The translations under genes and the position numbers were made by a program. The notes beneath the pieces are model-generated. The model saw only the letters and a list, made by a program, of their open reading frames with translations. It was not told the DNA's origin and made no database searches. From assembly GCA_937893415.1 (NCBI GenBank), contig CALBWZ010000419.1, forward strand, positions 1 through 7,564: a DNA stretch of 7,564 nt. The letters are read 5' to 3'. Numbering within the stretch: the first letter of the stretch is position 1; each line of letters begins with the position of its first letter. Of this stretch, positions 1 through 4,809 are shown piece after piece. Origin of the DNA: an uncultured Comamonadaceae bacterium. GTDB taxonomy: Bacteria; Pseudomonadota; Gammaproteobacteria; Burkholderiales; Burkholderiaceae_C.

Positions 1-136
1 CTTTACTGTCTCAGATTTGGCCTACAGCAGGCTGACTTATGCAGACCTTCCCTAGTCCAAGTGGCGCTAGCAGGCTTTGTAGTCTAGACGCTTGGCAAGC
101 TGGTGAGCGTCAGCCAGGCGTTGTGACCGACCGACA
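1..136. other. Intergenic region at the left edge, no convincing gene
   Basis: This stretch lies downstream of the binding-protein gene, which reads leftwards. All three plus-strand frames hit a stop within the first 90 bases, and the minus strand offers only a 17-codon ORF whose ATG overlaps the TGA of the binding-protein gene. A 6-bp inverted repeat (GACGCT at 87-92, AGCGTC at 106-111) could form a hairpin on the minus-strand transcript, but no T-run follows, so I do not call it a terminator. The permease genes expected for the transporter are not visible here and may lie beyond the edge or elsewhere in the genome. Confidence 0.5.
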
Positions 137-922
137 TCAGTCGCCCCACACGCTGGTGCCGGCGAAGTATTTGTCGTTGATTGTTTGCCATGTGCCGTTG
201 GTGCGCAGGGTGGTGATGCCCTTGTCCAACATGGCGCGCAAGTCTTTGTCTTGCTTGCGAACGGCGATACCAGCGCCGTCACCGAAGTACTTTACAAACT
301 GGCCCAGTGGTTTGCCAACAAACACGTAGTTTTTGCCGTCTGGGGTGTCCAAGAAGCCACCTTTAACTTCAACCACGTCAGCAACCGTACCGTCTAAGCG
401 GCCAGCCTTGATGTCCAAATAAACTTGGTCTTGTGCCTCGTAGGCGATGATCTCAACGCCAGCGCCAGCCAGTTCGCCTTTGGCGTATTTCTCTTGGGTT
501 GAGCCCTTCAAGACGCCCAGTTTTTTGCCTTTGAGGCTGGCAGCAGAACCGTCGGTTTTGATGTCATTTTTCACAATAATTTGTGACGGTGTGTTGTAGT
601 ACTTGCCTGTGAACGCCACCACTTTCATGCGGTCTGGCGTGATGGACATAGACGAGATGATGGCGTCGTATTTGCGAGCTTGCAGACCAGGAATCATACC
701 GTCCCATATTTGTTCAACAAACACACACTTGACCTTGTTCAAGTCGCACAGCGCCTGTGCAATGTCGACGTCAAAGCCAGTGGGCTTGCCGTCATCTGTT
801 TTGTAGGTGAATGGCTTGTAGGTGGGGTCAATGGCCACGCGGATTTCTTTCCAGTCTTTGGCAGCAACACCAAGTGACAAACCCAGCGCCAAGGCGCCTA
901 ACAACAATGATTTTTTAAACAT
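137..922 (-). CDS. Periplasmic lysine/arginine/ornithine/histidine-type ABC transporter substrate-binding protein
   Basis: This is a 261-residue type II periplasmic binding protein (SBP_bac_3 family), close in layout to ArgT and HisJ. It would capture a basic amino acid in the periplasm and deliver it to an inner-membrane ABC permease. Residues 1-21 form a Sec signal peptide (MFKKS, hydrophobic core, probable cleavage after Ala20-Ala21). Mature-protein hallmarks are the GFDVDIA segment at 49-55, two cysteines six residues apart (Cys59, Cys66) matching the ArgT/HisJ disulfide, and the SSMSIT segment (Ser90, Ser91, Ser93) followed by Arg98, which in the family binds the ligand alpha-carboxylate. 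A GSTQE loop and an AGRLDG...D segment in the second lobe also match. The start is the ATG at 922, because a GGAG Shine-Dalgarno lies 9 bases upstream; an in-frame TTG at 937 overlaps that Shine-Dalgarno and is rejected. It lies downstream of ornithine cyclodeaminase and arginase, which suggests arginine or ornithine as ligand. The exact specificity is inference. Confidence 0.9.
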   Translation of the reverse strand: MFKKSLLLGALALGLSLGVAAKDWKEIRVAIDPTYKPFTYKTDDGKPTGFDVDIAQALCDLNKVKCVFVEQIWDGMIPGLQARKYDAIISSMSITPDRMKVVAFTGKYYNTPSQIIVKNDIKTDGSAASLKGKKLGVLKGSTQEKYAKGELAGAGVEIIAYEAQDQVYLDIKAGRLDGTVADVVEVKGGFLDTPDGKNYVFVGKPLGQFVKYFGDGAGIAVRKQDKDLRAMLDKGITTLRTNGTWQTINDKYFAGTSVWGD

Positions 923-930
923 AATAAAAA

Positions 931-935
931 TCTCC
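931..935 (-). promoter_or_regulatory. Shine-Dalgarno of the binding-protein gene
   Basis: The minus strand reads GGAGA here, with 8 to 9 bases to the ATG at 922. It overlaps the in-frame TTG at 935-937 and so decides the start in favour of the ATG. A TAGAAT hexamer on the minus strand at about 970-975 resembles a -10 box, but I see no matching -35 element. Confidence 0.7.
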
Positions 936-977
936 AAGGGAGTGAATAAATAAATCCAGCAAAATTAAACATTCTAC

Positions 978-1001
978 GGGGCAACGGCTAGTGGTTTCCC
1001 C
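978..1001 (-). terminator. Imperfect hairpin between arginase and binding-protein genes, possible weak terminator or attenuator
   Basis: GGGG-C-AAC at 978-985 pairs with GTT-T-CCCC at 994-1001, with one internal mismatch and an 8-base loop. On the minus-strand transcript, which runs from arginase towards the binding protein, the hairpin is followed by a T-rich but interrupted stretch (978 down to about 961). It could partly separate expression of the two genes. The missing continuous T-run keeps confidence low. Confidence 0.3.
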
Positions 1002-1034
1002 TTGGCGTGGTGATCTTGGGTGACCAGTGGGGCA

Positions 1035-1967
1035 TTAGCTGCGTTTGCGCATCAGCGTGCTCTTTCCAAACAAGCTTTCTATCAAGTCAACGGCCAGTTC
1101 TGCGGTCTGGTTGCGCACGTCCAGCGCGGGGTTGAGCTCCACAATGTCCATAGAGCTCAAGCGCCCCGTGTCGGCAATCATTTCCATACACAGTTGGGCT
1201 TCGCGGTAGTTGGGGCCGCCGCGCACCGTGGTGCCCACACCTGGTGCAATGTCTGGGTCTAAGAAATCTACGTCTAGGCTCACGTGCAGGTGGGTGTTGT
1301 CATCCATGAAGGCCAAGGCCATCTCCATGGCGTGACGCATGCCGTACTCGCCAATGAAGCGCATGTCAAAGACGTCAATGCCCATCTCGGCGACCAAGCG
1401 TTTCTCGCCTTCGTCTACGCTGCGGATGCCCACTTGGCGCACGTCTTTGGGGTTCAAACGGTGGCCAGGGCCTCCCATGTCCACCAGCTCAGCTGGGCCT
1501 TGGCCGCACAAGAAGGCCACGGGCATGCCGTGTATGTTGCCGCTGGGGGTGAGGCTGGCGGTGTTGAAGTCGGCGTGGGCGTCTAGCCACAGCACGCGCA
1601 GGTGTTTGCCGGTGGCCTTGCAGTGTTTGGCCACGGCGCTGACTGAGCCAATACCCAAGCAGTGGTCGCCACCCAAGACCACGGGCATGCGCTGGCGTTG
1701 CAACGCGTTGAACACCGCGTCGTGCAACAACTGGTTCCACTGCGCCACTTCAGCCAAGTGGCGGTAGCCGTCGACAGGGCTTACAAACGGGTTGGGTGGC
1801 CCATTCAGGTCGCCAGTGTCGTGCACGTCTATACCGAAATTGGCGATGGCTTGAACAATGCCCGCCACGCGCAAGGCCTCTGGCCCCATGCTGGCTCCGC
1901 GTGTGCTAGCGCCAATGTCTGTAGGCGCTCCTATAAGGCTGACGCCCCGGCAGTTGTTTGCAATCAT
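1035..1967 (-). CDS. rocF: Arginase
   Basis: This 310-residue ureohydrolase has the usual length for bacterial arginase. It hydrolyses L-arginine to L-ornithine and urea in the cytosol using a binuclear manganese centre. All metal ligands are present: His102 in GGDH (99-102), Asp129, His131 and Asp133 in DAHAD, and Asp232 and Asp234 in SLDVDFLDPD (230-239). The N-terminal IGAPTDIGASTRGASMGPEAL-type segment and the SGNIHGMP loop (143-149) favour arginase over agmatinase or formimidoylglutamase. The ATG overlaps the stop codon of the upstream ornithine cyclodeaminase gene (ATGA at 1964-1967), so translation is probably coupled; AAGG seven bases upstream could serve as Shine-Dalgarno. Its product ornithine is the substrate of the upstream gene's enzyme. 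No key residue is missing. Agmatinase remains a remote alternative. Confidence 0.95.
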   Translation of the reverse strand: MIANNCRGVSLIGAPTDIGASTRGASMGPEALRVAGIVQAIANFGIDVHDTGDLNGPPNPFVSPVDGYRHLAEVAQWNQLLHDAVFNALQRQRMPVVLGGDHCLGIGSVSAVAKHCKATGKHLRVLWLDAHADFNTASLTPSGNIHGMPVAFLCGQGPAELVDMGGPGHRLNPKDVRQVGIRSVDEGEKRLVAEMGIDVFDMRFIGEYGMRHAMEMALAFMDDNTHLHVSLDVDFLDPDIAPGVGTTVRGGPNYREAQLCMEMIADTGRLSSMDIVELNPALDVRNQTAELAVDLIESLFGKSTLMRKRS

Positions 1968-3139
1968 GATCGGCCTTGGGTGGTGGGTGATGTCGATGGC
2001 ACTTGCACTTGCACTTGCACAGGCACTGGCAATGTTGAAGAGCCCATCTTAAAAGCGTCAAGCGCCACAAGGCTTGGGCCAAGCTGTTGGTGTGGTTGTT
2101 CCAGCAATGCAAACAAGTTTTTGGGGTCGGCCAAAGCCGGTATCAAGGCAAGCGCCTGGCCAAGGCCCAGGTCGTGGGCAGCTTGGCCCATGTAGCGCAT
2201 GGCGCTGAAGTCCTCTAGGGCAAAGCCCACGGAGTCAAAAACAGTGATGTGTGCAGGATGTGTGCGTCCTGTAGCCTCGCCTTTGAAAACACGCCACAAC
2301 TCGGGCACGGCAAAGTCTGGGTTCAGCATTTGAATATCGCCTTCAACCCGTGTTTGCGGCTCAAACTCGACAAACACTGGGCCGCTGGCCAGCACCTGGG
2401 GATGAATTTCAGTTTTGCCTGGGCAGTCGCCACCCACGGCGTTCAAGTGCGTGCCTGCAGCCAACATGCCTGGGGTAATGATGAGCGCGTTGGTTTTGTC
2501 GGCGGTCACTGTGGTCACAATGTCAGCGCCTTGGCAGGCCTGCGCAGCGCTGTCGCAGATGGTGGCGAGCAAGCCCGCGTTGGCCAAGTGCCTAGCTAAC
2601 TTGTGGCTGGCTGCTGCATCAACGTCAAACAAACGGAACGTTTGAATACCCAGCATGTGGGCAAAACCGATGCACTGAAACTCGCTTTGTGCACCGTTGC
2701 CAATAATGGCCATGGCCGTGCTGTCCGGGCGGGCCAGGTATGTGGCGGCCAAGGCCGAGGTGGCGGCCGTGCGAATGGCCGTGGTGAGTGTGAGCTCGCT
2801 GACCAGAGTGGGTGCACCGGTGTCAACGCGCGCCAAACAACCAAAGGCCATGACGGTGGGCAAACCAGCCATGAAATTCTTAGGGTGGCCGTTGACGTAC
2901 TTCACGCTGTAGGTGGTGTCGTCAGACACGGGCATGAGCTCAATCACGCCTTGTTTGGAGTGGTTGGCCAGGCGTGGCGATTTGTCAAAGTCTGGCCAGC
3001 GCAAAAAGTCTTGTTCTATGCAGCTTGCCATGCCAGCTATGACCGATCCCAAGCCCCTGGCTGTTACCACGGCGGCAATATCGTCGCTGCTTAAAAACAA
3101 GGTGGGTAGGTGAGCGTTGTGTAAGGCTGGCTGTGTCAT
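1964..3139 (-). CDS. Ornithine cyclodeaminase
   Basis: This cytosolic NAD-dependent enzyme of the ornithine cyclodeaminase/mu-crystallin family converts L-ornithine to L-proline and ammonia. From the chosen ATG it has 391 residues, longer than the roughly 330-350 typical of the family. Visible signatures are Arg56, Lys80 in VKYVNGHP (79-86), Arg123 in the IRTAA helix, the Rossmann segment IGNGAQSEFQ (146-155) and Asp238 in GGDCPGKTE (236-244). These correspond to substrate and catalytic residues known from the Pseudomonas putida enzyme. The extra length is a 12-residue N-terminal lead and a low-complexity tail (about 370-391) with a Gln-Val repeat encoded by a 6-bp DNA repeat. An in-frame TTG at 3202 would add 21 residues rich in Thr, His and Pro; it has no Shine-Dalgarno and does not look like family sequence, so ATG 3139 is preferred, although it also lacks a good Shine-Dalgarno. 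The gene overlaps rocF by four bases. Confidence 0.92.
   Translation of the reverse strand: MTQPALHNAHLPTLFLSSDDIAAVVTARGLGSVIAGMASCIEQDFLRWPDFDKSPRLANHSKQGVIELMPVSDDTTYSVKYVNGHPKNFMAGLPTVMAFGCLARVDTGAPTLVSELTLTTAIRTAATSALAATYLARPDSTAMAIIGNGAQSEFQCIGFAHMLGIQTFRLFDVDAAASHKLARHLANAGLLATICDSAAQACQGADIVTTVTADKTNALIITPGMLAAGTHLNAVGGDCPGKTEIHPQVLASGPVFVEFEPQTRVEGDIQMLNPDFAVPELWRVFKGEATGRTHPAHITVFDSVGFALEDFSAMRYMGQAAHDLGLGQALALIPALADPKNLFALLEQPHQQLGPSLVALDAFKMGSSTLPVPVQVQVQVPSTSPTTQGRS
1999..2020 (-). repeat. Hexanucleotide tandem repeat inside the ornithine cyclodeaminase tail
   Basis: The plus strand carries GCACTT three times followed by GCAC (3.7 copies). Read on the minus strand it encodes alternating Gln and Val near the protein C-terminus, about 12 codons before the stop. 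The unit is six bases, so gain or loss of copies would keep both this frame and the downstream ATGA overlap with rocF. Confidence 0.85.
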
Positions 3140-3202
3140 GTGGCGTTCTATGTCAGGTGTGCTGTGTGTTGGTGTTTCCAGTGTGTCGTGGGTGGGTGAC
3201 AA

Positions 3203-3231
3203 TTGAAATAGTCAATAATGCTGCTTATATG
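3203..3231 (+). promoter_or_regulatory. Candidate promoter of the Lrp-family regulator
   Basis: TTGAAA at 3203-3208 is separated by 17 bases from TATATG at 3226-3231, which matches four of six -10 positions. Transcription would begin near 3238 and give a leader of about 42 bases. The match is modest and the surrounding AT-richness makes chance matches likely. Confidence 0.35.
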
Positions 3232-3265
3232 CTAAATATGTTGCAAAATGACATAACTTATTGAC
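3211..3265. repeat. Inverted repeat GTCAATAA / TTATTGAC, candidate operator half-sites
   Basis: GTCAATAA at 3211-3218 recurs as its exact reverse complement TTATTGAC at 3258-3265. The arm centres are 47 bp apart, roughly four and a half helical turns. The arms flank the candidate regulator promoter, so they could be paired sites for the neighbouring Lrp-type protein. The repeat is seen directly; the operator role is inference. Confidence 0.5.
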
Positions 3266-3266
3266 G

Positions 3267-3279
3267 ATATGACTCATAT
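3267..3279. repeat. Perfect 13-bp palindrome abutting the regulator start codon
   Basis: ATATGA-C-TCATAT is a perfect palindrome around one central base. It ends immediately before the ATG of the Lrp-family gene and occupies the place where a Shine-Dalgarno would be. It is a candidate autoregulatory operator. Confidence 0.55.
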
Positions 3280-3705
3280 ATGGATGATGTAGACCGCAAA
3301 CTCATAGGCTTGTTGCGCCGCAACGCACGAGCCAGCGTGGCCCAGTTGGCCACCAAGTTGGGTGTGTCGCGCGGCACGGTCAGCAACCGCATGGTTCGCT
3401 TAGAAGACGATGGCGTGGTGGTGGGCTACAGCGTGCGCTTGCGCCCAGATGTTGAGCCCAACGACATACGCGCTTGGATGAGCATCGCCGTAGAAGGCAA
3501 TGAGACCCGCAAAGTCATTGCCAGTTTGCTGGGTGAGCCCGGCGTGGCCAGCCTGCACGATACCAATGGGCGCTGGGACTTATTGGCCGAATTGCGCGCC
3601 AGCAGCTTGTCGGAGTTGTCCAGTATCTTGGAGCGCATTCGTTTGGACAAAGGTATCAGCAGCACCGAGACCAGCATCCATTTACAAACCTACCGCCTGT
3701 CCTAA
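3280..3705 (+). CDS. Lrp/AsnC-family transcriptional regulator
   Basis: This 141-residue protein has the two-part Lrp/AsnC layout. An N-terminal winged helix-turn-helix (about 4-60) opens with DDVDRKLIGLL and contains the recognition segment VSRGTVSNRMVRLE. A C-terminal RAM-type ligand-binding and oligomerisation domain follows (about 65-141). It is slightly shorter than classical Lrp (164) but normal for the wider family. Such proteins bind amino acids and control transport or catabolic genes, often from a divergent position. Its location head-to-head with ornithine cyclodeaminase and arginase suggests it responds to arginine, ornithine or proline and controls that operon and itself. ATG 3280 is the only possible start in this frame, since a stop lies at 3262-3264. 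No Shine-Dalgarno precedes it. murI follows after 12 bases and is probably cotranscribed. Confidence 0.93.
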   Translation: MDDVDRKLIGLLRRNARASVAQLATKLGVSRGTVSNRMVRLEDDGVVVGYSVRLRPDVEPNDIRAWMSIAVEGNETRKVIASLLGEPGVASLHDTNGRWDLLAELRASSLSELSSILERIRLDKGISSTETSIHLQTYRLS

Positions 3706-3717
3706 CACGCACATCTG

Positions 3718-4590
3718 ATGTCAACCCTGTCTGCATCCAACGACGCGCCAATCGGGGTGTTTGACTCTGGCGTGGGTGGTTTGCCTATTTTGAAAGCCAT
3801 CCATAGATTGCTGCCCAATGAGCGTTTAGTGTACTTGGCCGACACTGGCTATGCGCCCTATGGCGACAAAATGCCTGTTGAGGTGGTGCAGCGTGTGTTG
3901 GCAATTGGCGACTGGTTTGCAGCAATGGGCGTCAAAGCCATAGTGGTGGCTTGCAATACTGCCAGCGTGCTGGCCGTTGACGTGTTGCGCGCGAGGTGTG
4001 GCGTGCCAATTATTGGTGTGGAGCCAGCCATTAAGCCGGCGGCTTTAGCCAGTCGCACAGGGGTGGTGGGTGTGTTGGCCACAGCACGAACAGCCGACAG
4101 CGCATCGGTGGCCAGGCTGGTGGATGCGCATGGCCAGCCGAACAACGTGCAATTGATGGTGCAAGCGTGTCCCGGTTTGGTAGATGCCATAGAAGCCAAC
4201 GCACCACGTGCTGGTATCAAAACCATGCTGCAAGCTTGGCTGCAGCCCATGCTGGACAGTGGTGCCGACCATATTGTGCTCGGTTGCACCCACTACATTG
4301 TGGTGCGTGATGTCATCCAAGATATTGTTGGCCCGCATGTCACCTTGGTAGAACCCAGTAACGCCGTGGCGCGCCAGCTCCAGCGCAAACTGCAGGAGGG
4401 TGGCGTTTTACACAATGCGGCTGCTGTTCAGCAAACCCAGTCAACGTACCCGCCACTTCGGTCGCAAGTTGACAGACACAACCCACAGATGTTTTCCAGC
4501 GCCGATTTACCAAACGATGCTGCCGCGTTGATCAGCCACGTGTGGGGTGAGCAGGTTCTAGTGCATTCGGCGCTGCGCGTGGTGAGGTAA
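3718..4590 (+). CDS. murI: Glutamate racemase
   Basis: This 290-residue cofactor-independent racemase interconverts L- and D-glutamate in the cytosol and supplies D-glutamate for the peptidoglycan stem peptide. The length fits the family. Conserved blocks are FDSGVGG (15-21), ADTGYAPYGDK (41-51), VACNTAS with catalytic Cys79, GVEPAIKPA (100-108), CPGLV (151-155) and LGCTHY with the second catalytic Cys190. Asp16 and Ser17 of the first block also line the active site in characterised enzymes. The ATG at 3718 places the first block at the normal distance from the N-terminus; no clear Shine-Dalgarno precedes it, so translation may be coupled to the regulator gene 12 bases upstream. The stop codon lies nine bases before the TPP riboswitch, with no terminator between them, so transcripts could read from murI into the riboswitch. 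Confidence 0.96.
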   Translation: MSTLSASNDAPIGVFDSGVGGLPILKAIHRLLPNERLVYLADTGYAPYGDKMPVEVVQRVLAIGDWFAAMGVKAIVVACNTASVLAVDVLRARCGVPIIGVEPAIKPAALASRTGVVGVLATARTADSASVARLVDAHGQPNNVQLMVQACPGLVDAIEANAPRAGIKTMLQAWLQPMLDSGADHIVLGCTHYIVVRDVIQDIVGPHVTLVEPSNAVARQLQRKLQEGGVLHNAAAVQQTQSTYPPLRSQVDRHNPQMFSSADLPNDAAALISHVWGEQVLVHSALRVVR

Positions 4591-4593
4591 AAT
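4588..4593 (+). promoter_or_regulatory. Candidate -10 box of the riboswitch transcript, overlapping the murI stop codon
   Basis: TAAAAT matches five of six -10 positions and its first three bases are the murI stop codon. Transcription would begin near 4599-4601, exactly where the first riboswitch helix starts. No good -35 element is visible 16-18 bases upstream (the best reading is TTCGGC at 4566), so it may be weak or fortuitous. Confidence 0.4.
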
Positions 4594-4598
4594 GGCTT

Positions 4599-4697
4599 AC
4601 TTCACCGGGGGTGTCTGAGGGCTCAACAACAGATGTTGGCCACACAGACTGAGAGAGTCCCCATGAACCTGATCTGGGTGATGCCAGCGTAGGAAGT
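4599..4697 (+). promoter_or_regulatory. TPP riboswitch (THI element)
   Basis: The aptamer that senses thiamine pyrophosphate is recognisable by its conserved blocks. CGGGG is at 4606-4610, CTGAGA at 4649-4654, TGAACCTGATCTGG at 4664-4677 and GCCAGCGTAGGAAG at 4683-4696. Helix P1 forms from ACTTC (4599-4603) with GAAGT (4693-4697). The P3 arm forms from GTCTG (4613-4617) with CAGAC (4645-4649) and extends through CAACA (4624-4628) with TGTTG (4634-4638). CTGG (4674-4677) pairs with CCAG (4684-4687) in the pyrophosphate-sensing arm. It lies upstream of thiamine-transport genes, as expected. High TPP should reduce expression of thiB and thiP, probably through the terminator that follows. Confidence 0.96.
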
Positions 4698-4706
4698 GTG
4701 ATTGAA

Positions 4707-4754
4707 GCCACAGGTACAGCAACGCGTGCATAGTTTGAGCGGTGTGCCACAGGT
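4707..4754 (+). repeat. Direct repeat GCCACAGGT in the riboswitch expression platform
   Basis: GCCACAGGT occurs at 4707-4715 and again at 4746-4754, both between the aptamer and the terminator. Each copy contains GCCAC, the same five bases found in the 5' arm of the terminator stem, so each could compete for GTGGC in the 3' arm (4775-4779). The upstream copy extends to seven pairs (AAGCCAC 4705-4711 with GTGGCTT 4775-4781). The repeat is seen directly; a role in the switch is inference. Confidence 0.6.
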
Positions 4755-4758
4755 TGTC

Positions 4759-4786
4759 AGCCACGCCACTGCGCGTGGCTTTTTTG
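4759..4786 (+). terminator. Intrinsic terminator of the TPP riboswitch
   Basis: AGCCACGC (4759-4766) and GCGTGGCT (4773-4780) form a perfect 8-bp GC-rich stem with a 6-base loop, followed by a T-run at 4780-4785 and further T-rich sequence. It lies 61 bases after helix P1 and 24 bases before the thiB start. It is the likely output device of the riboswitch: formed when TPP is bound, disrupted by an alternative pairing when TPP is low. Confidence 0.85.
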
Positions 4787-4809
4787 TTTGTATCTACTGG
4801 GGAACTGCA

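Larger units (their letters stand above)
3140..3279. promoter_or_regulatory. Divergent regulatory region between ornithine cyclodeaminase and the Lrp-family regulator
   Basis: The 140-bp spacer has two halves. From 3140 to 3202 the ornithine cyclodeaminase strand is C- and A-rich with few G residues. From 3203 to 3279 it is strongly AT-rich and holds several ATATG motifs (3227, 3236, 3267, 3278), an 8-bp inverted repeat and a 13-bp palindrome. This is the expected place for both divergent promoters and for binding of the Lrp-family protein, which typically recognises several degenerate AT-rich sites. Those functions are inferred from position and family behaviour, not shown by the sequence alone. 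Confidence 0.7.

Noticed and set aside
87..111. Inverted repeat GACGCT/AGCGTC as a terminator of the binding-protein gene
   Set aside because: The stem is only six pairs around a 13-base loop and is not followed by a T-run on either strand.
84..137. 17-codon minus-strand ORF overlapping the binding-protein stop codon (TGATG)
   Set aside because: It is too short, has no recognisable feature and no support beyond the coincidental ATG overlap.
923..937. TTG start five codons upstream for the binding-protein gene
   Set aside because: The TTG overlaps the GGAG Shine-Dalgarno that is correctly spaced for ATG 922, which begins a standard signal peptide.
1662..2195. 177-codon plus-strand ORF across the rocF/ornithine cyclodeaminase junction
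   Set aside because: It is antisense to two well-supported genes and contains a Cys-Thr run derived from the hexamer repeat, with no homology signal.
2603..3094. 163-codon plus-strand ORF inside the ornithine cyclodeaminase gene
   Set aside because: It is antisense to a gene with all catalytic motifs intact, and its translation is Gly/His/Arg-rich with no domain.
4702..4809. N-terminal extension of thiB from an upstream TTG near 4702-4704
   Set aside because: It would translate the riboswitch expression platform and terminator. ATG 4810 has a good Shine-Dalgarno and starts a signal peptide.
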